A stretch of 64,000 nucleotides of DNA from assembly GCA_016715865.1 (NCBI GenBank), contig JADJXM010000001.1, positions 434,001 through 498,000 on the forward strand, written 5' to 3'. Origin of the DNA: Acidobacteriota bacterium. Its GTDB lineage: Bacteria; Acidobacteriota; Blastocatellia; RBC074. The notes under the pieces were generated by a model. That model saw only the letters and a list, made by a program, of their open reading frames with translations, had not been told where the DNA came from and searched no databases. Made by a program: the position numbers and the translations under genes. This document shows positions 16,875-31,543 of this stretch, piece after piece (position 1 is the first letter of the stretch; every line of letters starts with the position of its first letter).

Positions 16875-18224
16875 TTAGTTATCGATGATCAGCATCGGAA
16901 CAGCCGAGCCGCCGCCCGCCGTAACGTTGAGCAGGGAAGAGGATGAGAGCCTGACTCCGGCCGCTTCGACGCTCTCTCCACACCAGGTGTACGGGTCTAG
17001 ATCCAGAAATCGCTCTTCCATCTCGATTCCTCTGTTGCCGATAACCGGAAAGGTCTCTTTCGACATTTCGACGCGTTCCTGTACGACGAACGGCGCTCCG
17101 AGAGCGTCGGTGATCGATCGCTGCCACTGCTCGTCTGCGCACTCCCATCCCAATGTGACGCCTCTGCCACCATAATCTCCGCTTGGTTTGAGGACCAGAT
17201 GTTCCCTGTGCAATTGTACGAAATCGATCAGGTCTACTTTTCGCCCGCGCCATGTCGTGAAGCCCTCACGCAGTCGACGCGTCCATGGGATGTGCTGTCG
17301 CAGGGCTGAAATTTCGTCAACCGTGAAGAGGTTGGAGTATTCAGGATCATCGAGCAGCGCAAAAAGGATCTTTTTCGATAACATCTGCACCCGGAATGAA
17401 TTGACGACGCAGACAGCACGCTCTTTTGCCGCGACAGCCAGGGGATGCCCTGAATCGCAGCGCTCGATAAATTCGGCTGTTACAATGCGCTTGTATACCA
17501 GATCGATCATGAAGTCGCCGGCCCGCAGCAGGCCACCACGGTATTCCAGTTCCCCAGGATCGACGATCATTGTCGGGCAACCCATCGATTCGAAATATTC
17601 CCTGCAGATCTCGAACTCGCTGCGCGTCTGCACTTCTTTCCAGTCGACTATCGCAATGCGTGGCATCCTGTTCGGCCGGGACAGGTTCCATTGTGAAAAG
17701 CTGTTGAGCAGCGCGTCGAAGAGGAGCGGTCTGACCGGAATCCGCCGCAGAGGATGTCTCTTCGAGAACTCCCGTACGACCTCCATCTCCATAAATATCT
17801 CGCCCAGCACATCGCCAAAGAGCAGTCCGCCCGGACTGTCCGCATTGTATTCGACGAACCTGAAATCGCCGTCCGCATCGAGAAACGCGTCGAGCCGGCC
17901 GCTGGCGTCAGACGCACTGTAACCAGGATCGATCGAAATAATCTCTTCCTCAGCCGGTGTCAGCTCGAGATTCGCTCGCAGTTCGTGATTGTCCAGCAGC
18001 GTCCGGCCCAGCCTGTAGATGGCCGAAAGAACCATCGCCGAGCCGTGTCGAATCCGGTCGTACCGGGATGAGGTGAGCAAAAAGGGGCGCAACACGTTGC
18101 AGATCGGGCGGTTTCCGAACGACAGGTTATGGCGCTCGATTCCGGCATTCAGCGTCTGTATTGCCTGCTCCTCCAGCGATCCCCTGAGAAGTGCATGGTA
18201 GTCTTCGATGGCGCGTTCATTCAT
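16875..18224 (-). CDS. Circularly permuted type-2 ATP-grasp-like protein
   Basis: 449 residues. I assign it by general pattern: FRFVEYNADSPGGLL (about residues 123-137) resembles the acid-rich nucleotide-binding segment of glutathionylspermidine synthase/permuted ATP-grasp enzymes, LVLKPSGDYGGRGVTLG (about residues 342-358) is the glycine-rich loop with its Lys, and APFVVQERVEMSKETFP carries further ATP-grasp elements. ATP-grasp enzymes join a carboxylate to an amine or thiol via an acyl-phosphate. No signal peptide is seen, so it should be cytoplasmic. The substrate is unknown. It is divergent from galU, whose start lies 142 bases away. I am confident of the fold class but not of a named activity. 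Confidence 0.7.
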   Translation of the reverse strand: MNERAIEDYHALLRGSLEEQAIQTLNAGIERHNLSFGNRPICNVLRPFLLTSSRYDRIRHGSAMVLSAIYRLGRTLLDNHELRANLELTPAEEEIISIDPGYSASDASGRLDAFLDADGDFRFVEYNADSPGGLLFGDVLGEIFMEMEVVREFSKRHPLRRIPVRPLLFDALLNSFSQWNLSRPNRMPRIAIVDWKEVQTRSEFEICREYFESMGCPTMIVDPGELEYRGGLLRAGDFMIDLVYKRIVTAEFIERCDSGHPLAVAAKERAVCVVNSFRVQMLSKKILFALLDDPEYSNLFTVDEISALRQHIPWTRRLREGFTTWRGRKVDLIDFVQLHREHLVLKPSGDYGGRGVTLGWECADEQWQRSITDALGAPFVVQERVEMSKETFPVIGNRGIEMEERFLDLDPYTWCGESVEAAGVRLSSSSLLNVTAGGGSAVPMLIIDN

Positions 18225-18366
18225 AGGGTTAAACTCTTGGCACTGGTCACTGACTGCCGTATATTATCATCGGTTTTGTCGATCGTCGCAGTGCGATGAC
18301 AAGCAATATAACTTAGCTGAATCTAAAGACATCAATACAGCACAGGCCAGAACAGGAAATTTACCA

Positions 18367-20239
<1,873 letters not shown>

Positions 20240-20275
20240 TAGCGCCGCTTCATTCCCAACAATAGAGATTAAGCA

Positions 20276-21985
20276 ATGAAAACCCGTTTTTTTGTTTTTG
20301 TGGCCCTCATAGCGGGCCTGACATTTCTATCTTCGCGGGCGCAGACGGTGGCGACGGAAGTCGCGGATCTGGTGCTGCTCAATGGTCGTGTCTGGACCGG
20401 CGCGGATAATTCGTTCGCGCAGGCTGTTGCTATCAAGGGAAATCGCATCGCCGATGTCGGAGCCGACAACAGCATCAGGAGGATGATCGGCCCCGGCACT
20501 CAGGTCATAGATCTCAAGGGGCGACTAGCCGCGCCGGGCTTCAATGACGCGCATATCCATTTTCTGGGTGGATCGCTCAGTTTGAACGAAGTCGATCTAA
20601 ACGGATGCAGGACCGTCGCTGAGATGCTCGAACGCATCGGCGCTTATGCGCGCAAGAACCCTGACGCTGAGTGGATCAAGGGCCGAGGTTGGGAGTACAC
20701 CAAATTCCCAGGTGGCCTCCCGACGAAAAGTTATCTGGATGCAGTAGTTCGCGACCGGCCGGTATTCCTGAGCGCCTATGATGGCCACAGCGCCTGGGTC
20801 AATTCGAAAGCGCTCGAACTGGCTGAGATTGACGAAGAGACCCGTTTCGAAGGCTACGGTGAAATCGTCCGAAACGCCGCCGGAGAACCTACCGGAGCGC
20901 TTAAGGAGGGCGCTCAGTCCCTGGTTCGAAAGATCATTCCCCAGCCGACTCGTGAGGATAAGCTCGCGGCTCTGCGCAACGGGCTTAAACTGGCGGCTTC
21001 TCTCGGCATCACCAGCATTCAAAATGCCAGTGGCTCCCCGGAAGAGGCGTCGCTATACGAAGAGTTGCTGGCCGGCAATGAATTGACTGCACGCGTTTCG
21101 GTTGCCTTCTCGATCGGACTGCAGACGACGGAAGAAGATCTGAAGCGGTACTCTGAGTTGCGGATCAAGCTCAATCGAGCTCCGATGATCAAAGCCGACT
21201 CAGTCAAGATCATGCTCGACGGTGTGATCGAATCGCATACGGCCGCGATGATCGACAGATACAGCGACCTGCCCGCAAACCATGGCGCTCCGATGGGCAT
21301 TCTGGCCATTCCGCCTGATCAATACCGCGCACTGGTAATCAATGCGGACAAGCTTGGATTTCAGATATACACTCACGCCATCGGTGATCGCGCCGTCCGC
21401 GAGGCGCTGAGCGCCTATGATGTCGCGTACCGCAACAATCCACACAGGCTGACGCGCCACCGCATCGAGCATATTGAGACGATCTCCCCTGAAGATCTGG
21501 GTCGATTCGCACGCCTCGGAGTTCTCGCCTCGATGGAGCCGATTCATGCGGATCCCTCAACGGTGGATGTCTGGGCCCGTGCCGTCGGGATCGAAAGGCT
21601 GCCATTCTCCTTTGCCTGGTCTTCGCTCATCAAGGCAGGCGCGACACTTGTTTTCAGCAGCGACTGGCCGGCAGCCATCAGCATCAATCCGATTCGCGGC
21701 CTCCATATCGCCGTCAATCGCCGAACAACTGTCGGCGATCCGCCCAGGGGCTGGATCCCCGAACAACGAATTCGCATCTCCGATGCCATGAGAGCCTATA
21801 CCTACACGGCCGCCTATGCCTCTTTCGAAGAACACGTCAAGGGTGTCATCGCTCCGGAGATGCTGGCTGATATCGCAATCTTCTCACAGGACCTCTTCAG
21901 GATTGATTCGATGAAGATCCACGAGACTCGCGTCGTCATGACTGTCTTCGATGGAAAGGTCATATACAAGGATGGCTCGTTTTGA
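20276..21985 (+). CDS. Exported YtcJ-type amidohydrolase
   Basis: 569 residues, with a signal peptide (MKTRFFVFVALIAGLTFLSS, cut near RAQ). It belongs to the amidohydrolase family 3 (YtcJ/LAF3-like): LVLLNGRVWTGADNSFAQAV is the N-terminal beta-sandwich start, PGFNDAHIHFLGG carries the first HxH metal pair, HAIGDRAV and RHRIEHIE carry further His ligands, and FSSDWP supplies the late catalytic Asp. Members hydrolyse C-N bonds in cyclic or linear amides; most are uncharacterised, so the substrate is open. It begins 36 bases after the kinase gene and may share its transcript. A GGAAACT inverted repeat follows the stop. Confidence 0.9.
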   Translation: MKTRFFVFVALIAGLTFLSSRAQTVATEVADLVLLNGRVWTGADNSFAQAVAIKGNRIADVGADNSIRRMIGPGTQVIDLKGRLAAPGFNDAHIHFLGGSLSLNEVDLNGCRTVAEMLERIGAYARKNPDAEWIKGRGWEYTKFPGGLPTKSYLDAVVRDRPVFLSAYDGHSAWVNSKALELAEIDEETRFEGYGEIVRNAAGEPTGALKEGAQSLVRKIIPQPTREDKLAALRNGLKLAASLGITSIQNASGSPEEASLYEELLAGNELTARVSVAFSIGLQTTEEDLKRYSELRIKLNRAPMIKADSVKIMLDGVIESHTAAMIDRYSDLPANHGAPMGILAIPPDQYRALVINADKLGFQIYTHAIGDRAVREALSAYDVAYRNNPHRLTRHRIEHIETISPEDLGRFARLGVLASMEPIHADPSTVDVWARAVGIERLPFSFAWSSLIKAGATLVFSSDWPAAISINPIRGLHIAVNRRTTVGDPPRGWIPEQRIRISDAMRAYTYTAAYASFEEHVKGVIAPEMLADIAIFSQDLFRIDSMKIHETRVVMTVFDGKVIYKDGSF

Positions 21986-21993
21986 TCCTGGAG

Positions 21994-22113
21994 AAGTTTC
22001 CGGTGGGAAGAAGTTTCCAGTTTCCAGCAGGAAGTTTCCAGTTTTTTTGAAGACGAAAAATAAAATATCGAATCGGACCAATAACTGGAAACTACTCCCA
22101 CCTGAAACTTTTT
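21994..22113. repeat. Inverted repeat built on GGAAACT (second copy)
   Basis: The left part (21994-22049) holds AAGTTTCC three times plus CCAGTTTCCAGC; the right part (22084-22113, ACTGGAAACTACTCCCACC then TGAAACTTTTTT) is nearly complementary to AAGTTTCCGGTGGGAAGAAG. The hairpin is followed by a T-run, so it could terminate transcription of the amidohydrolase gene. It shares its core words with 6473-6610. Confidence 0.75.
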
Positions 22114-22203
22114 TCATTCCACCTCTGAAACCTTTCTGCATGAGTCATCACCTACACTGCGACACTTATTTGCTCATTCAATTTGAAAGGACAAGAGGGA
22201 ACC

Positions 22204-23001
22204 ATGAAAAAAATCAACCTGAAAACGATTACTGGTCTTGCCATATTTTGCCTGATGGCTGCGATCACAGCCACGGCCCAGGATTTCCAGCAGAGCTACG
22301 GTCTGGGAGCAGGCGGAACCGTCAACATCCGTAACGTTTCCGGCAAGATCACAATCACAGGATACAACGGCAATCAGATTGTTGTCACCGGTTACAAGGA
22401 AGGCCGCGATCGCGATCAGATCTCGATCGAGGATCAGAGCAGCGGCAACAGCGTCAGCGTCCGAGCACGATATCCGGAAAACTGCAACTGCAGTGCAAGT
22501 GTGCGCTTTGAGGTCAGGGTGCCCACCGAAATCAGCTACCGCTTCAATTCAATATCAAGCGTCAGCGGCGACGTTTCGATCAGCAATGTCATGGGTGATC
22601 TGATTGCCAAATCGGTCAGTGGCGGCGTCACAGTTAACGGCGTCAGCGGCAAAGCGACGATATCTTCGGTCAGCGGTTCGGTGATGGTCGGAGCTGTCAA
22701 CGGATCGGTCACTGCAAAATCGACCAGCGGAGACATCAAGGTCGAGATCAACCGCCTGAGCGGAACCGAGGATATGGAATTCGCCTCTGTCAGTGGCGAT
22801 GTGCACGTCAAACTCCCCGGAAACCTGAATGCCAACGTCAAGCTCTCGACGCTCAGCGGCGACCTGCGAACCGATTTCCCGATCACGATCGATGAATCCC
22901 GCTATGGCCCCGGTCGCCGTGCTCAGGGCGTCGTAGGTTCAGGCGAACGCAATCTTAAAATTTCAACCGTCTCGGGTTCAGTTCACCTGCTGCGGATGTG
23001 A
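22204..23001 (+). CDS. Exported DUF4097 beta-helix-like protein
   Basis: 265 residues with a signal peptide (MKKINLKTITGLAIFCLMAA, cut after TATA). The mature protein is a chain of short strands with the recurring word S-V-S-G (for example KITITGYNGNQIVVTGY, then SISSVSGDVSISNVMGDL and KSTSGDIKVEINR), the pattern of DUF4097/DUF4098 proteins that probably fold as a right-handed beta-structure. The role of the family is unknown; members are often secreted or membrane-anchored and linked to envelope stress. Start is the ATG at 22204 behind AGAGGGA. A related domain occurs at the C-terminus of the membrane protein at 61745-63544. A good terminator follows at 23125. Confidence 0.85.
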   Translation: MKKINLKTITGLAIFCLMAAITATAQDFQQSYGLGAGGTVNIRNVSGKITITGYNGNQIVVTGYKEGRDRDQISIEDQSSGNSVSVRARYPENCNCSASVRFEVRVPTEISYRFNSISSVSGDVSISNVMGDLIAKSVSGGVTVNGVSGKATISSVSGSVMVGAVNGSVTAKSTSGDIKVEINRLSGTEDMEFASVSGDVHVKLPGNLNANVKLSTLSGDLRTDFPITIDESRYGPGRRAQGVVGSGERNLKISTVSGSVHLLRM

Positions 23002-23050
23002 TCCTGTGACTAATAGAAGTTACTCATGCCTGATTGAGTGCTAAGGATTG

Positions 23051-23082
23051 AAACGCCAAGGCGCCAGGAAGGCCAAGAATTT
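23051..23082. repeat. Intergenic repeat arm of the AAACGCCA type
   Basis: Reads AAACGCCAAGGCGCCAGG then AAGGCCAAGAAT. It matches the left arm of the inverted repeat at 24681-24703 in its words AACGCCA, GCGCCA and CAAGAA. No matching right arm is seen before the next gene, so it looks like a half element. The rest of 23002-23341 holds one terminator and no gene. Confidence 0.55.
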
Positions 23083-23124
23083 TTAAGGTTTTGAAAGACC
23101 AGTCCGATTCAATAATACTCAGCG

Positions 23125-23159
23125 AGCGCGTCGAAATATATTCTCGATGCGCTTTTTTT
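23125..23159 (+). terminator. Rho-independent terminator after the DUF4097 gene
   Basis: Stem AGCGCGTCGA (23125-23134) pairs with TCGATGCGCT (23144-23153) with one G-T pair, a nine-base loop, then a run of seven T's. Confidence 0.85.
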
Positions 23160-23341
23160 ATCTCCTGTCGGTTTGGTCTGACCATTGATCTGGCCGCTCG
23201 GAGAGAGTAAAATCCTGGCTATAATTGAATAGATCAAGGTCGGTGCCTGCACAGGCCCGCCTCGCTTTCGTGGAATTGGCTGATACATACTGTAATGAAA
23301 GCAATTAATTCGAGACCATGCAAAAACAAAAAGGAGATGAA

Positions 23342-24658
<1,317 letters not shown>

Positions 24659-24680
24659 TTCCCTGAGGGCCAGGATGTTT

Positions 24681-24761
24681 AAACGCCAGGGCGCCAAGAA
24701 AATTAATCTTCTATAAGGTCATTCCATCCTTATGCATTTCTTGGCAGTCCTGGCGTTTTTC
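24681..24761 (+). terminator. Inverted repeat/terminator of the AAACGCCAGG type
   Basis: The left arm AAACGCCAGGGCGCCAAGAA (24681-24700) pairs with the right arm 24735-24759 (reverse complement AAACGCCAGGACTGCCAAGA) over about 20 positions with two mismatches. The right arm ends in a T-run (GTTTTT), so it could stop transcription after the oxidoreductase gene. Its words match the half element at 23051-23082. Confidence 0.75.
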
Positions 24762-24992
24762 GTTAAAACTATGGTCAATCGACTAAAATTGATGGAAGAA
24801 AACGATTTAACTCGATTTTCGCAATCCGGTTAGGATAGAATTGAATTCTTCATACTGCGTGTTGGTATGCAAGCGCGGGATGATTTCAAACTTTTAAAAT
24901 TGAATTGTTTCCGAGGGCTCGACAAGGACGCGGCAGGCGAGCCTGAACTGTGCCGGAAATTGCCCGGAAATAGCATGGTCAAGGAGAAAACC

Positions 24993-27900
24993 ATGTCACT
25001 GAAGATCAGCCAAATCGCAAAAACCAGAACATCCAAAGTTGACGGAAGACCGTTCAAAGTCGGGTTGATCATTATCCTGACATCAATGGTCTTCATTTAT
25101 GGGTTGATCGGAGCGATTGCGTCGAATGAGAGTTCTTCGCCGGTTGCAGTCGATAGTTCAATCGCTTTTGCGGTTCAGACAGAAAAGAAGGATGACAAGC
25201 AGGATCATAAGTTGGAAGCCGGATCGGTCATCGAAAGAGATATCAACGGAAGCGAAGCTCACAATTACAGTTTTGATCTTGATGCCGGGATGTCTGTGCG
25301 CATAGTCGTCGATCAGAGACTTGGCGATGTCCGAATCAAATTGTTGAACATGCAAGGGGAGAAGGTTCACGAGGTCGACCGGGCCGGTTTAGTCAGTCTC
25401 TCGGCGATCTCCGACGTGGCGACGACGTACCGGATCAGTGTCGAGTCTTTGCAACGGGCCGGTGTTGCCGGTCGGTATGTGCTGAAACTGGATAACCTCC
25501 ATGCAGCCAGGGCCGAGGACCGGCAGCGCCTGATGGCGGAGAAACTGGTCAACGAGGGGCTTTCACACGGCAAATCCAGAAAACATGCAGACGTAAAAGA
25601 AGCCATCATCAGGCTGACTAAAGCTGCTCAAATATGGGAAAAACTGGGCGATTCGCGCGAGCTATCGGCAACCCTTTATTTTCTGGCCCAGCGTCACGAA
25701 GATCTTGGCGATTACGATGAAGCCAGGAAGGCAGATGAGAAAGCTCTTGAACTAAGCCGCCAGAACTCGGATCTGATTCGGGAAAGCCTTGTGCTCGGCC
25801 ATCTTGGAAATCTCGCAATCAGGATAGAAGATGACGATCAGGCGCTTGATTATTTCGAGAAGGCTGCCGGCGTCAGCCGGGCCGCCGGCAAACTGAATCT
25901 TGAACAGATTCATCTGGCCAACTCAGGAGTGATTGCAAAGAGAAAAAGGGATTATGGAAAGGCGAGGATTATTTACCTTCAGGCGCTCAAGGGGGCGAGG
26001 GAGCTGGGCGACGAGTCAGTCGAAGCGTCGATCCTTAATAATCTGGCGCGTGTTTATGATCTGAGCGGCGAAAAGCAGAAAGCAATCGAGACATACGAAG
26101 AAATTCTGCCAATCTGGCGCAGGTTGGAGAGTTCAGATAATGAAAGCGCTACACTCAAAAACCTCGGCGCCGTTTATGAATCCATGGGCCAGAATGAGAC
26201 TGCGCTGCAACATTACAAATTCGCGCTGGAGAAAGGCAGACATCTCGGTAATCCTAACCGTGAGGCCCATATCCTGGCCGATCTGGCCCGCGTTCACCGG
26301 GCGCTTGGTATGCGCGATCAAGCCAGGATCGATATCGAACAGGCGCTCGCGATCTTCGAATCTCTCCGTGCCAGACTGGCCAATCCGACTCATCGAGCGA
26401 TGTTTGCGGCCAGCAGTAGAAAATATACCGATTTGATTCTCGATCTGCTCATTCAGGATAAGAACCAGAAGGTGGCGACACTCAATCAAAGTAAGGCGTT
26501 CGAATACAGTGAGCGGGCACGTGCCCGCTCCTTGCAGGAGATGTTGCTCACAGCCGGCATCGATTTTAGACAGGATGCCGATCAGAAGCTTCTGGATCGA
26601 GAGACTCAGTTGAAAAAACAGATCCAGTCCATGGACAACCAGCGTCTCCAATTGCTGGCCAGAAAGGATGGCGCCGCCAAAGCCGCTGAGGTTGAAAAAG
26701 AGCTGGGCAGTCTTTACTCGCAATACGAGAACCTGGTCTCGGATATGCGCAAATCGAACCCGCAGTTGGCGAATCTGACCCAATTTCAACCCGTCAGAAT
26801 TGATGAACTGCAGAAAAATCTGATCTCTGACAGGGCTGTCCTGCTCGAATATTATCTTGGAGATGAGCAGAGCTTTTTAATGGCCGTGACCCCGGATTCA
26901 TTGGTCTCCTTCGTTCTGCCGCCGCGCGAAACGATTGAGAAGCTCGCCAATAAACTCTATGACGCGATGAGCGCCCCGGGACAGAAGATACGCTTTGAAA
27001 CGCCACAGGAGCGAGTCGATCGGATGGCCAAAGCCGAACGCGATTTTAATCTTGCTTCCAGTGAGCTGAGTCGGATATTGATTGCTCCGGTCCGTGACCA
27101 GCTTGGCGACAAGACTCTTCTGATCGTTCCGGACGGCGTTCTCCAGTACGTTCCATTCGCGGCCCTGCCCGATCCGCGTGCCGGATCGATCACTCCGCTC
27201 ATAGTTCATAACGAGATCGTTAATTTGCCGTCCGCGGCGGCTTTTATGACTCTCAGGCGGAACTATCGCCCGCTGCCGGAGACTGGCCGATCAATTGCCG
27301 TTATGGCTGATCCGGTCTTCAGCAGGGAAGACTCGCGTTTTGAACTACTGACTGCGACGGCAGTCTCGGGGAATAATGATGAGACCGCTGTCGATATCAT
27401 GCAGAACATCATGACGCGCGGTTCAGGACACGGTTTAAAGCTCCCACGGCTCAGATATTCACGCAGTGAAGCGACGTCGATTGCTGCATTGTCTGGTCTC
27501 AAATCAAGCATGGTCGCTCTGGATTTCAAGGCCAATCTCGATCTCATCAAAAGCGTTGAGATGAGCCGATTTGGCTATCTCCACATCGCCACTCACGGCT
27601 TGATGAACAGCGAAGTCCCCGCACTATCGGGGCTTGTGCTGTCGCTGGTCGATGAGAACGGTCAGTCGCGTGACGGCGTTCTGAAACTGGATGATATATA
27701 TAATCTGAAGCTTAATGCCGAATTGGTGGTGCTCAGCGCCTGTCAGACAGCGCTCGGCAAAGAGATCAAAGGCGAGGGTGTTATCGGTCTGACAAGGGGA
27801 TTTATGTATGCCGGTGCTCGACGCGTCGTCTCAAGTCTCTGGATGGTCGATGATGCCGCAACCGCTGAGATGATGAAGGTCTTTTACGAAGGCATGTTGA

Positions 27901-28019
27901 AGAAGAATCTCAAGCCGGCCTCTGCACTTCGGGCCGCGCAGATCGCCATGTTGAAGAAGGATAACCGGGATGCCCCTTACTTCTGGGCAGGATTCATTCT
28001 GCAGGGAGAACCACGTTAG
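24993..28019 (+). CDS. Exported TPR-CHAT protein (putative caspase-like protease)
   Basis: 1008 residues. The ATG at 24993 has AAGGAG at 24981-24986. Residues 1-22 are basic and 23-43 hydrophobic (GLIIILTSMVFIYGLIGAIA), an uncleaved anchor or signal peptide placing the rest outside the cytoplasm. Residues about 70-168 form a beta domain resembling bacterial pre-peptidase C-terminal domains. About eight tetratricopeptide repeats follow (about 195-470), then a coiled coil (about 570-640). The CHAT peptidase domain fills about 660-1005, with the catalytic His in HIATHGLMN (His868) and Cys in VVLSACQTALG (Cys917); both are present, so it should be active. CHAT domains are related to caspases and separases. 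A single-pass membrane protein lies convergent downstream. The target is unknown. Confidence 0.9.
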   Translation: MSLKISQIAKTRTSKVDGRPFKVGLIIILTSMVFIYGLIGAIASNESSSPVAVDSSIAFAVQTEKKDDKQDHKLEAGSVIERDINGSEAHNYSFDLDAGMSVRIVVDQRLGDVRIKLLNMQGEKVHEVDRAGLVSLSAISDVATTYRISVESLQRAGVAGRYVLKLDNLHAARAEDRQRLMAEKLVNEGLSHGKSRKHADVKEAIIRLTKAAQIWEKLGDSRELSATLYFLAQRHEDLGDYDEARKADEKALELSRQNSDLIRESLVLGHLGNLAIRIEDDDQALDYFEKAAGVSRAAGKLNLEQIHLANSGVIAKRKRDYGKARIIYLQALKGARELGDESVEASILNNLARVYDLSGEKQKAIETYEEILPIWRRLESSDNESATLKNLGAVYESMGQNETALQHYKFALEKGRHLGNPNREAHILADLARVHRALGMRDQARIDIEQALAIFESLRARLANPTHRAMFAASSRKYTDLILDLLIQDKNQKVATLNQSKAFEYSERARARSLQEMLLTAGIDFRQDADQKLLDRETQLKKQIQSMDNQRLQLLARKDGAAKAAEVEKELGSLYSQYENLVSDMRKSNPQLANLTQFQPVRIDELQKNLISDRAVLLEYYLGDEQSFLMAVTPDSLVSFVLPPRETIEKLANKLYDAMSAPGQKIRFETPQERVDRMAKAERDFNLASSELSRILIAPVRDQLGDKTLLIVPDGVLQYVPFAALPDPRAGSITPLIVHNEIVNLPSAAAFMTLRRNYRPLPETGRSIAVMADPVFSREDSRFELLTATAVSGNNDETAVDIMQNIMTRGSGHGLKLPRLRYSRSEATSIAALSGLKSSMVALDFKANLDLIKSVEMSRFGYLHIATHGLMNSEVPALSGLVLSLVDENGQSRDGVLKLDDIYNLKLNAELVVLSACQTALGKEIKGEGVIGLTRGFMYAGARRVVSSLWMVDDAATAEMMKVFYEGMLKKNLKPASALRAAQIAMLKKDNRDAPYFWAGFILQGEPR

Positions 28020-28202
28020 TTAATTGAAGTCTGTGCAAGTTGATTTAACAAGGAATTCAGGAAGAAGAATTTTAGCCGCGAATGAACACGAATATTCACT
28101 CATAAAAGATTATCAGAAAATCATTCGTGTTCATTCGTGGCTAAAATTCTAAACCACTGATCATGCTTGACTTAAATTTGCACACGCTTCAGTTAATTAA
28201 TG
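28016..28202. repeat. Nested palindrome with CCGCGAATGAACACG core
   Basis: The inner arms are 28070-28094 (ATTTTAGCCGCGAATGAACA then CGAAT) and 28124-28148, whose reverse complement is identical but for one base. Around them lies an imperfect outer pair: 28016-28053 (TTAATTGAAGTCTGTGCAAG and on) and 28164-28200. The whole 187-base palindrome lies between the convergent CHAT and membrane-protein genes and touches the CHAT stop codon. It could be a terminator or a small mobile element. Confidence 0.8.
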
Positions 28203-28242
28203 CCGCCGTGCAAAAGAGGCCATATCCGTTGTCGAGATAAGG

Positions 28243-30312
<2,070 letters not shown>

Positions 30313-30403
30313 GGCTTTTACCTGATCCCCTATACCCGTCGTTAACTGCTGTAAGTTTCGAAAATGACACGCAGTTCAGATCCGATTACCGGTAGTATTG
30401 CGC

Positions 30404-30450
<47 letters not shown>

Positions 30451-30544
30451 GTTGAGTAGTTTTAACCGAGGTAGTTGTGATCTTTCCCTCTCACTTCCCG
30501 TATCCTGAGGGGAGGTCACGCTGTAAACAACTGTTCCTCTGTTA

Positions 30545-30575
<31 letters not shown>

Positions 30576-30602
30576 ATGACGAGCTGGTTGCATTTAATTG
30601 AC

Positions 30603-30692
<90 letters not shown>

Positions 30693-30727
30693 ATTAAAAA
30701 GATCAACTTTCAAAGGAGTCGTCTGAA

Positions 30728-31114
30728 ATGTGCCTCAGACGTCAGTGGACAGGTGTCTTCGCTTGCGGTCCGGTCTGGAATCTGAAAACCGCAAAAGTTT
30801 CACTTACAAAAACCGCAAAAAAGCTTGTACTCAATATCAGCCTGATTCTGATGGCTGTCATCTGGGTCGTAATAACAAATACAAACTCAGCTGCTCATTC
30901 ATTCTCCAATAATAACCAGCCGGATAAACTGCCGCCACCTGTTGTATCAAGGATGCTCGCCGCCATTGTCATTAATCCGGGCCCTGTCGAAATAGAGGAA
31001 AGTCAGTCCCGGCATGGAGAAACGGATGCGGAATCATTCGTCATGGCTCCTCCGCCTCCGCCGCCCGATAACGGGTCAAGCGGGGATGATATCCTGATTC
31101 GCGTCGAACGCTGA
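30728..31114 (+). CDS. Small proline-rich membrane protein
   Basis: 128 residues, not recognised. An AAGGAG ribosome site (30712-30717) supports the ATG at 30728. A membrane helix is at about residues 34-54 (LVLNISLILMAVIWVVITNT), preceded by a basic stretch, so the C-terminus should be outside. The C-terminal part holds a PPPPPP run near residue 110 followed by an acidic GSSGDDILIRVER end. The N-terminal 30 residues may be extra if a later start is used. A hairpin with a T-run lies immediately upstream. Its relation to the neighbours is not known. Confidence 0.55.
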   Translation: MCLRRQWTGVFACGPVWNLKTAKVSLTKTAKKLVLNISLILMAVIWVVITNTNSAAHSFSNNNQPDKLPPPVVSRMLAAIVINPGPVEIEESQSRHGETDAESFVMAPPPPPPDNGSSGDDILIRVER

Positions 31115-31543
31115 AATATTTTCTTGTCTTTAAGTTCGTATCAAGTTAGTATGGCCGCGTGATTTCCTTCAGTGCCATATTTCAGAGTGTGATTTTAAGT
31201 TTTCGGTCCTCCTCAATTATTTGATTGTGACAAAGCAATTTTGTCGTGTCAGGCCTCACGGACAAGCGTCTGACGTCGATCTTCCTGACAGGCATTGGTG
31301 CTTTATTTCTGAAGCAATCTAATCCGATATCCCCCTGATATAAAAGTTATTAAGAAATACGGGAGTGGTTTGTTTTAAGCGCAGTTTTGACGTTTAAACG
31401 GTCAGAGAATGTGAGTGGGGTAACCATTCCGGGATATGGTGTATGCATCGATCAATATTTTCCGGTTTGGATTATCCATACGTTTTTTGATTCCATGATT
31501 TATCAATCGAACTGATGGTTTTTATTTAACCCGGAAGGTGGAT
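31115..31543. other. A+T-rich gap without recognisable gene
   Basis: 429 bases between the proline-rich membrane protein and the HATPase gene. No open frame with a ribosome site, RNA gene or clear terminator was found. It probably holds the promoter of the HATPase gene, but no convincing -35/-10 pair can be named. Confidence 0.4.
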
